Notes under the pieces: generated by a model
Told to the model about the DNA's origin: nothing
Databases searched by the model: none
The model's input: the letters and a program-made list of their open reading frames with translations, nothing else
Assembly: GCA_011055475.1 (NCBI GenBank)
Contig: DSDH01000163.1
Span: 1 to 14,064 of the forward strand
Source of the DNA: Phycisphaerales bacterium
Lineage (GTDB): Bacteria > Planctomycetota > Phycisphaerae > Sedimentisphaerales > Anaerohalosphaeraceae
Direction of reading: 5' to 3'
Length of the DNA stretch: 14,064 nt
Translations under genes and position numbers: made by a program
Part shown: positions 1 to 6,270 of the stretch, in pieces
How positions within the stretch are numbered: position 1 is the stretch's first letter
Layout: every line of letters begins with the position of its first letter

Positions 1-45
1 ACACCGCTGATGGCTTAGGACCCTGTAGAAGAGGGCTCTCTGTAT

Positions 46-73
46 GTCACCCCGGACTTGATCCGGAATCCAG
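46..73. repeat. Palindromic intergenic repeat, copy 1
   Basis: A 28-base element: GTCA, two arms of 8 bases (49-56 and 62-69) around a CTTGA loop, then ATCCAG-like sequence. It differs from copy 2 (217-244) only at positions 50-51, where CC replaces TT. That leaves two C-A mismatches if read on the plus strand but two G-U wobbles on the minus strand. It is of the REP/small palindrome class common between bacterial genes. The function is unknown. Confidence 0.75.
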
Positions 74-101
74 GACTTCCCCCACGGCCATCCGCCTTCC
101 C

Positions 102-145
102 ACGTTCATACCTTCACACGTTCATACGTTCATACCTTCATACCT
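102..145. repeat. Degenerate short tandem repeat
   Basis: Several imperfect units built on ACGTTCATAC and CTTCATACC follow one another, for example at 102-112, 118-127, 126-135 and 135-143. Units are 9-10 bases and not spaced by unique sequence, so this is a micro/minisatellite-type array rather than CRISPR. It lies between two palindromic repeats in non-coding sequence. Copy number could vary between strains by slippage. No function is implied by the sequence. Confidence 0.55.
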
Positions 146-173
146 GCCCACGGTCCCACATTCCCACGCCGCC

Positions 174-199
174 CGGTAGGGTGGGCTGTGCCCACGCGG
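174..199 (+). repeat. Left element of an inverted repeat pair flanking the ankyrin gene
   Basis: The element starts CGGTAGGGTGGGC and contains the hairpin GTGGGC-TGT-GCCCAC. Its reverse complement recurs at 2060-2085 with 24 of 26 bases identical. The two copies are in opposite orientation about 1.86 kb apart, with the ankyrin gene between them. I read them as members of a dispersed intergenic repeat family. No transposase is present. Confidence 0.7.
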
Positions 200-216
200 T
201 TCGTTTCGCGCTGGGT

Positions 217-244
217 GTCATTCCGGACTTGATCCGGAATCCAG
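217..244. repeat. Palindromic intergenic repeat, copy 2
   Basis: This copy has a perfect 8-bp stem, ATTCCGGA (220-227) with TCCGGAAT (233-240), around a CTTGA loop, preceded by GTC. It is followed 16 bases later by a second, different palindrome (261-292). The same order of the two palindromes is seen upstream of hemL, so the two probably form one composite element. Confidence 0.8.
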
Positions 245-260
245 AGCCCCGAACCTCGTC

Positions 261-292
261 ATTCCGAGTCCGCCGCAGACGGACCGAGGAAT
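261..292. repeat. Palindrome partnered with repeat copy 2
   Basis: Arms ATTCC...GTCCG and CGGAC...GGAAT pair across a central CCGCAGA. The outer 5 and inner 5 base pairs are separated by a small internal loop. It resembles in placement the ATTCCCGC/GCGGGAAT palindrome at 3536-3576, which follows repeat copy 3 in the same way. Confidence 0.6.
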
Positions 293-364
293 CCGTTTTT
301 CAGCGTCGCGCAGCGACCCCGCATTCCCTCCTTCCAACAGGCAATTCTTATTCTCCCGACCGGC

Positions 365-393
365 TTGACCCGGTAGCCCCCGCGCGGTACCGT
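365..393 (+). promoter_or_regulatory. Possible sigma-70-type promoter for the ankyrin gene
   Basis: TTGACC (365-370) is followed after 17 bases by TACCGT (388-393). The -35 match is good and the -10 match is weak (T, A and final T only). Transcription would start near 400 and give a short leader ending in the Shine-Dalgarno at 408-420. GC-rich sequence gives such matches by chance, so confidence is low. Confidence 0.3.
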
Positions 394-407
394 GTAGGTA
401 TCCTGTC

Positions 408-460
408 AGAGGATGAGGAGTTCGAGCATGACCCATCGGCCAATCGCATCGAGGCGTTGA
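408..460 (+). other. Strong Shine-Dalgarno and 10-codon frame in phase with the ankyrin gene
   Basis: The purine-rich run AGAGGATGAGGAG (408-420) sits 7 bases before ATG at 428. That ATG opens the frame MTHRPIASRR, which ends in TGA at 458-460, immediately before the ATG ATG pair at 461 in the same reading frame. The ten residues are basic, and the sequence that follows is a hydrophobic stretch, as expected of a signal peptide n-region and h-region. The frame could be a real leader peptide, or the original N-terminus of the ankyrin protein cut off by a nonsense change or sequencing error (CGA to TGA would be enough). Confidence 0.55.
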
Positions 461-1879
461 ATGATGAACTGGCTTATGCTATTCGTGGCCGCGGGTCCAT
501 TGGTGACACGAGCCGTCCATACGGTTCCGTCCCCCACACCTATGCAGAACGGGCCTGCGGTCGCCCTCGATAGTGTACAAGGGAGCACGATCCAGTTGGG
601 TCCAGGTCGTCGCGGAGGATCGGCCGACGTCAACGTGGAGGCCGTGTGCAGGCTGGTTGAACACCTTCTCCATGATGCGCGGCAGACAGAACGGACTCCG
701 GACCCCCAGTGTCTGATCGACTGGGCGGTACAGACGGGTAGTCCCGATATCGTACGCACGGTCCTCGATCATTCCGAGCGCAATACCCTCTCGCCCGATG
801 TGCTCGGCCATGGTCTTTTGCGGGCCATCGAACTGGAGGACGTCGCCACGGCCCAGGCCCTCCTCGCTTACACACCTGATCTATGGCGCCGCAATCGCGC
901 CTATCTGACACCGCTTGAACTGGCCCACCAACAGGGTCTGGAGGATCTCGCCCGGCTCCTTCTCGCGGGCTACGAATCTCGTGGTGGGGAGCCCTTTGGC
1001 CGGTCCGTTCTTCATCTCGGCGTGCTTCGAGGCAATCTTGGCTTTGTGCGGTTTTGCCTGGAATCCGGAGCACAAGTCAATGGCCTCGATCAGGCGGGTT
1101 GCAGCCCGCTGGATATAGCCGCGAGGTGCCAGCACGAGCAGCCGGAGTTCCGCAGGCTTCTGGAGGCCCATGGCGGAGTGCGTTACTGCAAGGAGTCGAT
1201 CTACGCCAGCCGTGATGAGCAGCGGCTGGATGAGGCCAACCGATTGGACCTGGCTTTATATGAACTTGGCGCATCGGCGCCTTCCGAAGGTCAGATCGAT
1301 CGCAATCGAATACTGGTTACGGCGGTTAGTCTTGGTCATGTTGCAGCAGTCGAAATGCTTCTGCTTCATGGTGCCGATCCTAACAATCGTCAAGGGGGTC
1401 TTCCGGTCCTGCACATGGCGGCAATGCGCGGGTGTGTGCGATGCGCCCGGTTGCTCTTGGACGCCGGCGCGGACCCGCACATGCGATCAGAGTACTCTTT
1501 GCTGGCGATCCACGAGGCCGTTTGGCCCAGCGGTAACGCCGAGATGATCCGTCTGCTCGCCCCCGTCAGTGATATCAATGCCCCCTCTCCGGTGGGGACT
1601 CCTCTCTATCGGGCGGCGGGCTTTCGAAATCTCGAAGCCGTGAGGACTCTCTTGGCGTTGGGGGCTGACCCCAACAGACGTACCGGGCCTGGGGAGACGG
1701 CTTTGCATCGCGCCGTCGAGATTGGAGACGTGACAATCGTACGTGCCTTACTGGATGGCGGAGCCGATGTCGGTGCCAGGGATTCAATAGGGCGCACCCC
1801 GTTGGATTCCGTGGATCGCGCAAGCCCCGTGGTCAAACAACTCATTGGCGTGTTACGGGCAGCGGGTGGCCACGACTGA
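461..1879 (+). CDS. Secreted or membrane-anchored ankyrin-repeat protein
   Basis: The product is 472 residues. Residues 3-18 are hydrophobic (NWLMLFVAAGPLVTRA) and look like the core of a signal peptide or anchor. A helical region of degenerate repeats follows (about 55-170). Ankyrin repeats run from about 181 to the C-terminus, with the clearest units at 283-312, 315-345, 379-409 and 412-442, showing the GADPN/GADV turns and TPLxxA/ALHxA starts. Ankyrin repeats bind proteins; no catalytic domain is present, so the partner is unknown. At 461 only a weak GAGG (451-454) is available. The much stronger Shine-Dalgarno lies upstream of an in-frame ATG at 428 that is separated from this frame by a single TGA, so the gene may be interrupted. 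Codon third positions are less GC-rich than in hemL and later genes, suggesting a different origin. It stands alone between repeat elements. Confidence 0.85.
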   Translation: MMNWLMLFVAAGPLVTRAVHTVPSPTPMQNGPAVALDSVQGSTIQLGPGRRGGSADVNVEAVCRLVEHLLHDARQTERTPDPQCLIDWAVQTGSPDIVRTVLDHSERNTLSPDVLGHGLLRAIELEDVATAQALLAYTPDLWRRNRAYLTPLELAHQQGLEDLARLLLAGYESRGGEPFGRSVLHLGVLRGNLGFVRFCLESGAQVNGLDQAGCSPLDIAARCQHEQPEFRRLLEAHGGVRYCKESIYASRDEQRLDEANRLDLALYELGASAPSEGQIDRNRILVTAVSLGHVAAVEMLLLHGADPNNRQGGLPVLHMAAMRGCVRCARLLLDAGADPHMRSEYSLLAIHEAVWPSGNAEMIRLLAPVSDINAPSPVGTPLYRAAGFRNLEAVRTLLALGADPNRRTGPGETALHRAVEIGDVTIVRALLDGGADVGARDSIGRTPLDSVDRASPVVKQLIGVLRAAGGHD

Positions 1880-2059
1880 GTAATAGGGTGGTGCCGGATT
1901 GGCAGGAACGTTGAGCACGCGAGTGATGAACCGGTCTGGCCATCCGGCGCAGAGTGTAAAGGACGGTAGCGCTTCGCAGTGTTCCGTAGGCAGACGCCGG
2001 CGGCTGCGATGGGTCCGATGGCAAAGGGAATATGATCTTGATCGCATCCATAAAACGCA

Positions 2060-2085
2060 CGGCGTGGGCACGGCCCACCCTACCG
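2060..2085 (-). repeat. Right element of an inverted repeat pair flanking the ankyrin gene
   Basis: On the minus strand this reads CGGTAGGGTGGGC followed by CGTGCCCACGCCG, matching 174-199 at 24 of 26 positions. The internal GTGGGC/GCCCAC hairpin is kept, with the loop changed from TGT to CGT. With its partner it brackets the ankyrin gene. Confidence 0.7.
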
Positions 2086-2130
2086 AACTGATAGGCGGGT
2101 TGCGAATGTTGAATAGGCAGGCGGCACGGG

Positions 2131-2160
2131 TTGTCGTTCGGATGCTGGGCCTCGTATATG
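2131..2160 (+). promoter_or_regulatory. Candidate promoter for the 2236 membrane-protein gene
   Basis: TTGTCG (2131-2136) and TATATG (2155-2160) are 18 bases apart, each matching 4 of 6 consensus positions. Transcription would begin near 2167, leaving a leader of about 70 bases. This is a pattern match only. Confidence 0.3.
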
Positions 2161-2235
2161 GGCTGTGGGCAGTGGGCGCGGCCAGCCGGCGCTCGGATGG
2201 ATAATATGGTTCTGTCTGCGTCACGGGAGGGGCCG

Positions 2236-2964
2236 GTGGGCACGTCCATTGAGAACAACGAGCATTTTCTGCCTCGCGGGTTTCGGTGGTATACGGTCGC
2301 GGTCCTGGTCGTACTGTCGGGGCTGGGGGTCGTCACGGCCATCGCCGGACTGTGGAACTTCCTTCTCCTGGCCGTCGGAGAAGTCGTCCTGTATGCCGTC
2401 TACCAACGGACATGGCACAGGATTCGCCGGGGGCAGGACCGTGCCGTGCGGCAACCCGGCACGGGAACCTTCTCCTTCGGACGATACGTTTTCATGACGT
2501 GGGCGTACGCGATGCTCATGGAGTTCTGTGTGGATTTCGGGGCGTACAACACGCTCAACCCCCTGGTCGTTCTGGTCATCATGCTCGTGCTCACACCTCA
2601 CTATTTTTTCCTGGCAGCGGTGTTTCGTCTGTGGTTTCGCTGGTTCACGTACTCGCCCCGGGAAGCGTATTTTACCCTGGGGGCGGTCGGATTCCTGCTG
2701 GAATCGATCATTCTGAAGTTCATCGCGGGAACATTCGCCCCGTCGGACATCGTGCTGTCCCCGGTGGCCCTCCCCGTGCACATGCTCAATTATGGGGGGG
2801 TGGTGCTCATCCCGACCCTGTACCACAACAGGACCGACCGCCGGGAACCGACGAGGACGCGATGGAAGTATGCTGTGGGCATCGCGGGAACGCTGGCCCT
2901 GACACTACCGGAGATCGGGATCACCTACGCGGTCGTGTATCGTCTTACCGGGCCGTTCAAGTGA
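2236..2964 (+). CDS. Polytopic inner-membrane protein of unknown function
   Basis: I do not recognise a family. From the GTG at 2236 the product is 242 residues with six or seven hydrophobic segments: about 18-38, 40-57, 84-104, 108-136, 145-165, 180-198 and 211-236. They are separated by short basic loops such as RRGQDRAVRQ (64-73) and RTDRREPTRTR (199-209). No metal-binding, transporter or enzyme motif stands out. I chose GTG at 2236 because GGAGG (2226-2230) lies 5 bases upstream; ATG codons at 2197 and 2206 are in frame but have little or no Shine-Dalgarno. The gene converges on the DUF2061 gene, with 44 bases between the stops. Both products are small membrane proteins, but there is no evidence that they act together. 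Confidence 0.75.
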   Translation: MGTSIENNEHFLPRGFRWYTVAVLVVLSGLGVVTAIAGLWNFLLLAVGEVVLYAVYQRTWHRIRRGQDRAVRQPGTGTFSFGRYVFMTWAYAMLMEFCVDFGAYNTLNPLVVLVIMLVLTPHYFFLAAVFRLWFRWFTYSPREAYFTLGAVGFLLESIILKFIAGTFAPSDIVLSPVALPVHMLNYGGVVLIPTLYHNRTDRREPTRTRWKYAVGIAGTLALTLPEIGITYAVVYRLTGPFK

Positions 2965-3008
2965 GTGCTGCCGGCTTCCTGGGTGGAGCAGCATCCGGTC
3001 TCGGCGCC

Positions 3009-3380
3009 CTACGCCCGCTTGACCAGCGGGCCGACGTAGACGATCAGCAGGAAGATCGCCAGCACCGCGATGGCCGTCCCCAGCGTCCAGAGGAGCTTAT
3101 CCCGCCGCGACATGGGGCAAAACGCCTCGGCCCGCGGATCGTACTTGCCCCAGGAGATCCCCGCCCAATACCGCTCGTAGGCGTAATACATGACCATGCG
3201 GGTCGAGTGATGATACGCCACCACCAAGGTGGCGATGACCGGGGCGTTGCGGGCCTTCGCCGGGACGATCAACACAATCAGGTAGGCCCCGACCCACGTC
3301 CACACCACCCCGATCAGCCGCCAGACAATCGACTTGACCAGGGTCCGCCGTCGAAGCTCCGTCACCGTCGTCGTGCTCAA
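3009..3380 (-). CDS. DUF2061-family membrane protein
   Basis: The product is 123 residues from the TTG at 3380. The N-terminal part (about 10-75) matches the DUF2061 pattern: an RRTLVKSIVWRLIG start, a membrane segment, and an ending like RMVMYYAYERYW. Hydrophobic segments lie near 18-38, 45-63 and 95-117; the last is beyond the usual domain end. DUF2061 proteins are small inner-membrane proteins of unknown function. The TTG start is preferred because GGAGG (minus strand, 3390-3394) lies 9 bases before it and places the DUF2061 motif close to the N-terminus. The alternative is a GTG at 3416 that adds 12 residues rich in Arg and has no ribosome binding site. No operon partner is seen; the repeat region and hemL lie behind it in the opposite direction. 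Confidence 0.75.
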   Translation of the reverse strand: MSTTTVTELRRRTLVKSIVWRLIGVVWTWVGAYLIVLIVPAKARNAPVIATLVVAYHHSTRMVMYYAYERYWAGISWGKYDPRAEAFCPMSRRDKLLWTLGTAIAVLAIFLLIVYVGPLVKRA

Positions 3381-3470
3381 TGTCCATCGCCTCCGTCGTG
3401 CACCTCGGAACCACACCGGGCTGGCCAGGAGCCCCCGGCGTGGGTATTATAGCAGCCTGTTGAAAAAGGT

Positions 3471-3498
3471 GTCACCCCGGGCTTGATCCGGGGTCCAC
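3471..3498. repeat. Palindromic intergenic repeat, copy 3, upstream of hemL
   Basis: A 7-bp stem, ACCCCGG (3474-3480) with CCGGGGT (3488-3494), encloses GCTTGAT. It is the same element as at 46-73 and 217-244, but with CC/GG in both arms where copy 2 has TT/AA. These changes keep the pairing. It lies between the divergent DUF2061 and hemL genes. Confidence 0.75.
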
Positions 3499-3535
3499 GC
3501 TCAACGTGTCGTGTGTCTCTGCCCGCAAAACGTGG

Positions 3536-3576
3536 ATTCCCGCCCGCCAAGGCGCGTCGTCGACTTTCGCGGGAAT
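3536..3576. repeat. Palindrome partnered with repeat copy 3
   Basis: ATTCCCGC (3536-3543) pairs with GCGGGAAT (3569-3576) around a 25-base GC-rich interior. It follows repeat copy 3 in the same order as 261-292 follows copy 2. It ends about 90 bases before the hemL start and could lie in the hemL leader RNA. Confidence 0.65.
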
Positions 3577-3664
3577 GACAAGCATGGGCGGTATTGTACA
3601 TTGTGCGTTTTTCAGCGGACTGATAGCCCTCCGTATCCAACGACACGAGATGGAAAGGTGCCCC

Positions 3665-4963
3665 ATGACCGACCGCATGCGGTTGAGCCGTTCGCAAGAG
3701 GCGTTTCGCCGGGCCCGGGCCGTGGTGCCCGGCGGCGTCAATTCCCCCGTCCGCGCGTTCGGCGGCGTGGACGTCGATCCGATCTTCATCGCCCGTGCCC
3801 ACGGCAGCCGGATCGTGGACCTCGACGGCAATGAATACATCGACTACGTGGGCTCGTGGGGCCCGCTGATCCTCGGCCATGCCCACCACGCGGTGGTCCG
3901 GGCCGTGCAGGAGGCCGCCGCCCGCGGCACCAGCTTCGGCGCGCCCACGATGGCCGAGACGGAGCTGGCCGAGCGGATCGTCGCCGCGTTCCCCTCTATC
4001 GAAAAGGTCCGGCTGGTCAGCAGCGGCACCGAGGCCGTCATGACCGCCGTGCGGCTGGCCCGCGCGTTCACGGGGCGGGACCTGATCGTCAAGATGATCG
4101 GCTGCTACCACGGCCACAGCGACAGCCTGCTGGTCGCCGCCGGATCGGGCCTGGCCGAGGGGGGCGTGCCCTCCGGCCCGGGCGTGCCGGCGGACCTGGC
4201 GGCGATGACGCTGGCCGTGCCCTACAACAATGCGGAGGCTGTCGCCGCCGCGCTGGACAAGTACCCCGGCCGCGTCGCCGCGGTCCTGGTCGAGCCCATC
4301 GCCGCGAATATGGGGCTCGTGCCGCCCGATCCCGATTATCTGAAATCCCTGCGCCGCTTGTGCGACCAACAGGGTGCGCTGCTGGTCTTCGATGAGGTCA
4401 TCACGGGCTTTCGCGTGGCCCGCGGCGGCGCCCAGGAGCTCTTTGACATCCGGGCCGACCTGACCTGTCTGGGCAAGATCATTGGCGGGGGGCTGCCCGC
4501 CGCGGCGGTGGGTGGCCGCACCGAGATCATGGATCGGCTGGCCCCGCTCGGGGGCGTCTACCAGGCCGGGACCCTCAGCGGCAACCCCTTGGCGACCGCC
4601 GCGGCCAACGCGACGCTCGACTTGCTGACCGACGAGGCCTACCGCGAATTGGACGCCAAGGGCCGGTTTTTGCAGGAGGGGCTTGAAAAAGCCGCTGCCC
4701 GTGCGGGCGTACCCGTTCAGGTCTATCGCGCGGGCTCGTTGCTGGGCTGCTTCTTCACCGACCGGCCTGTTCGCAATTTCGACGACGTTCAGGCCACGAA
4801 TATCGGACGTTTCAAGCGGTTCTTCGCGGCCCTTCTGGAACGGGGCGTCTATATCGCCCCCAGCGCCTTTGAGGCCCTGTTCGTGAGCCTGGCCCACACC
4901 CAGAAAGACCTTGAATCGACCGTTCAAGTGTTGTACAATGTCTTTGACATACTTGCGGACTGA
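3665..4963 (+). CDS. hemL: Glutamate-1-semialdehyde 2,1-aminomutase
   Basis: HemL is a cytoplasmic PLP enzyme that converts glutamate-1-semialdehyde to 5-aminolevulinate, the last step of the C5 route to tetrapyrroles. The product is 432 residues, the normal size. Visible family signatures are VVPGGVNSPVRAF (20-32), the PLP-phosphate loop SSGTEA (119-124), CYHGHSD (147-153), FDEVITGFR with the PLP-ring aspartate D243, and GKIIGGGLP with the Schiff-base lysine K271, then GTLSGNPLA (302-310). The start at 3665 has GAAAGG (3653-3658) 6 bases upstream; an in-frame ATG at 3650 lacks a good site. Codon third positions are almost all G or C. It is followed by a hairpin-containing gap and then a membrane-protein gene; no other haem gene is in the window. 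The upstream region holds palindromic repeats and no convincing promoter. Confidence 0.97.
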   Translation: MTDRMRLSRSQEAFRRARAVVPGGVNSPVRAFGGVDVDPIFIARAHGSRIVDLDGNEYIDYVGSWGPLILGHAHHAVVRAVQEAAARGTSFGAPTMAETELAERIVAAFPSIEKVRLVSSGTEAVMTAVRLARAFTGRDLIVKMIGCYHGHSDSLLVAAGSGLAEGGVPSGPGVPADLAAMTLAVPYNNAEAVAAALDKYPGRVAAVLVEPIAANMGLVPPDPDYLKSLRRLCDQQGALLVFDEVITGFRVARGGAQELFDIRADLTCLGKIIGGGLPAAAVGGRTEIMDRLAPLGGVYQAGTLSGNPLATAAANATLDLLTDEAYRELDAKGRFLQEGLEKAAARAGVPVQVYRAGSLLGCFFTDRPVRNFDDVQATNIGRFKRFFAALLERGVYIAPSAFEALFVSLAHTQKDLESTVQVLYNVFDILAD

Positions 4964-5000
4964 GCGGTCGTGAAACCGCGCGGTCGTACATCTTGCCCAG

Positions 5001-5029
5001 GGGCACGAGGCCCAAACAGGCCGGTGCCC
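5001..5029 (+). other. Stable hairpin between hemL and the next gene
   Basis: GGGCAC (5001-5006) pairs with GTGCCC (5024-5029), and inside it GGCC (5009-5012) with GGCC (5019-5022), leaving a CAAACA loop and a small internal bulge. No T-run follows, so it is not a textbook intrinsic terminator. It could limit read-through from hemL or lie in the leader of the 5098 gene. Confidence 0.45.
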
Positions 5030-5097
5030 GCACGTCCCCCAGGACCCCGGATCGGGACCAGCAACGCGGGCGTTGTTGTGTATCGGGAGAGTGATTG

Positions 5098-6015
5098 ATG
5101 AATCAGTTGGATAATAAGAAGATGGACATTGTGGACACCACCGACTGTCTTGAGGCCGTCAGCGTGCTCAAGTGCAGGAAGAACTTCCTGTTCGTGATCG
5201 CCCTGGTGTGTCTGCTCATCCTGCAACTGGCCTTTTGGGCCAATCACTTCGGCTACATCGACAAGTCCGATTGCGGTACGGTGGTGTGCCCCACGACGGG
5301 CCGACCCATGCCGGTGATCTGCCCGATGGCGGATAAGCCGGCCATGGCGCCGTCCGCCGCCCCCGCATCGCTGGCGGCGGTCGCCGTGACCGGTGCTGAG
5401 GCGGCTGCCGACCAAGCCGCTCCCGCCGAACGGGCCGAGGCCGTCGCTGAATCGGCCAGCGAGGCCCTTCAGGCCGCCAAAGAGGAGCCGGCGCCCTCGG
5501 ATAAGGCGGCCGCCACAGCCGGTGTCGTGTGTTGCCCCGGTGCGACGACCGCATCGGGCGCCCAACCCCGCTGGTCTCTGGGCCGATTTGACGCCTACCT
5601 GCCGAACTGTATGCAAACGATCGTGGCGCTTCGAATCGTCAATTTCGTCCTGCTGCTCGTCGTCGGCCTTTACGTGCTGAGCCTGTTCGCCGCCGCTCAG
5701 GTCTCGCTGGCGGGCCGGCTTGGCGGCGTGGCGCACGTCTACCGGGCCTTCTTCCGGGCGATGCTGGCCCTGGTGTTGCTGGTGCCCTGGCAGGTCCTGA
5801 TGCCCGGCGTGCTGCTGGGGGCGATGGTCCTGCCGACCGAGCTGCTCTGCGGGGCGGCCTGTCCCGCCGCCGGGGCGCCCATCCCCTGCATGGTCGTCTT
5901 CTACCTGCGGTTCTGTGGGCTGTGGCTGCTGGTCTTCCTGCTGCTGTGCTCGGCTCAGATACGCAGCGCCCGCTGGTCCCACGCGACCCTGCGGCGACTG
6001 GGACTGGTTCAATAG
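5098..6015 (+). CDS. Membrane protein with long Ala/Pro/Glu linker, function unknown
   Basis: I do not recognise this 305-residue protein. It has a cytoplasmic-looking N-terminus, a membrane segment at about 29-51, and a segment with spaced cysteines (C59, C64, C75). A low-complexity Ala/Pro/Glu-rich linker follows (about 80-155, with CC at 145-146), then three more membrane segments at about 172-200, 218-244 and 266-286, and a basic C-terminus. If the linker is extracytoplasmic, the cysteines could form disulfides; this is inference. ATG at 5098 is chosen because GGGAGAG (5085-5091) lies 6 bases upstream; a TTG directly before it is also in frame. It follows hemL after 134 bases but is separated by a hairpin, so co-transcription is uncertain. 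Confidence 0.75.
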   Translation: MNQLDNKKMDIVDTTDCLEAVSVLKCRKNFLFVIALVCLLILQLAFWANHFGYIDKSDCGTVVCPTTGRPMPVICPMADKPAMAPSAAPASLAAVAVTGAEAAADQAAPAERAEAVAESASEALQAAKEEPAPSDKAAATAGVVCCPGATTASGAQPRWSLGRFDAYLPNCMQTIVALRIVNFVLLLVVGLYVLSLFAAAQVSLAGRLGGVAHVYRAFFRAMLALVLLVPWQVLMPGVLLGAMVLPTELLCGAACPAAGAPIPCMVVFYLRFCGLWLLVFLLLCSAQIRSARWSHATLRRLGLVQ

Positions 6016-6045
6016 CTCGGTCAATTCCGGTCTGCTCGCGGAGCA

Positions 6046-6072
6046 CAGGCCCGTGATTCGTGGCAGGGCCTG
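6046..6072 (+). terminator. Possible terminator hairpin after the 5098 gene
   Basis: CAGGCCC (6046-6052) and GGGCCTG (6066-6072) form a perfect 7-bp stem with a 13-base loop, starting 30 bases after the stop codon. No T-run follows, so factor-independent termination is doubtful. A new promoter lies about 120 bases downstream, which fits a transcript boundary here. Confidence 0.35.
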
Positions 6073-6194
6073 GGTCGGAGTGTTGCGTCCGTCTCCCTGC
6101 CCGCGTGTTGTGATTTGAGCCCGGTTTTCGGCCATCCGTTTCCGGCGATGGCACGAAATCAGGCTTGCCCGTTATCCTTGACCCTATCGGCCCC

Positions 6195-6224
6195 TTGCCG
6201 TCGGTGCCCGCTGCGCGGTAGAAT
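6195..6224 (+). promoter_or_regulatory. Sigma-70-type promoter for the 6271 gene cluster
   Basis: TTGCCG (6195-6200) and TAGAAT (6219-6224) are separated by 18 bases; the -10 box matches the consensus at 5 of 6 positions. Transcription would start near 6231, about 40 bases before the start codon. This is the best promoter match on the plus strand and may serve all genes from 6271 onward. Confidence 0.5.
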
Positions 6225-6270
6225 ACGCCAGTCGGTTTTGGTTCGTCGGATTCGGTAAAGGGGTCGAGCA

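Larger units (their letters stand above)
1..427. other. Repeat-rich intergenic region upstream of the ankyrin gene
   Basis: No credible gene lies here; an open frame from 58 to 573 has no ribosome binding site and a translation rich in Arg, Pro and Ser typical of translated repeats. The stretch holds palindromic elements (46-73, 217-244, 261-292), a degenerate tandem array (102-145) and one arm of an inverted repeat pair (174-199). The last 60 bases carry a possible promoter and a strong Shine-Dalgarno for the downstream frame. The first 45 bases may be the tail of a gene or transcript outside the window; nothing can be assigned to them. Confidence 0.6.
1880..2196. other. Intergenic region with inverted repeat element
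   Basis: About 320 bases with no convincing gene. An open frame at 1899-2204 lacks a ribosome binding site, and its middle is simply the translated repeat element at 2060-2085 (reading VGTAHPT), so I do not call it. No factor-independent terminator with a T-run is visible after the ankyrin gene. The 3' part contains a candidate promoter for the next gene. Confidence 0.5.

Noticed and set aside
102..145. Possible CRISPR array
   Set aside because: Units are only about 10 bases with no unique spacers, and no cas gene is present.
1899..2204. A 101-codon frame after the ankyrin gene
   Set aside because: No ribosome binding site, and its central part is the translated inverted repeat element at 2060-2085.
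3013..3031. A 7-bp hairpin (GCCCGCT/AGCGGGC) as a shared terminator for the convergent genes
   Set aside because: It lies inside the end of the DUF2061 coding sequence and has no T-run on either side.
2286..3452. A 388-codon plus-strand frame across the two convergent membrane-protein genes
   Set aside because: It covers one gene out of frame and the other in antisense, and the product lacks any membrane or domain pattern.
3377..4927. A 516-codon open frame antisense to hemL
   Set aside because: It is the mirror of GC-rich hemL codons. The translation is Gly/Arg/His/Asp-rich without domains, and it also covers the intergenic repeats.
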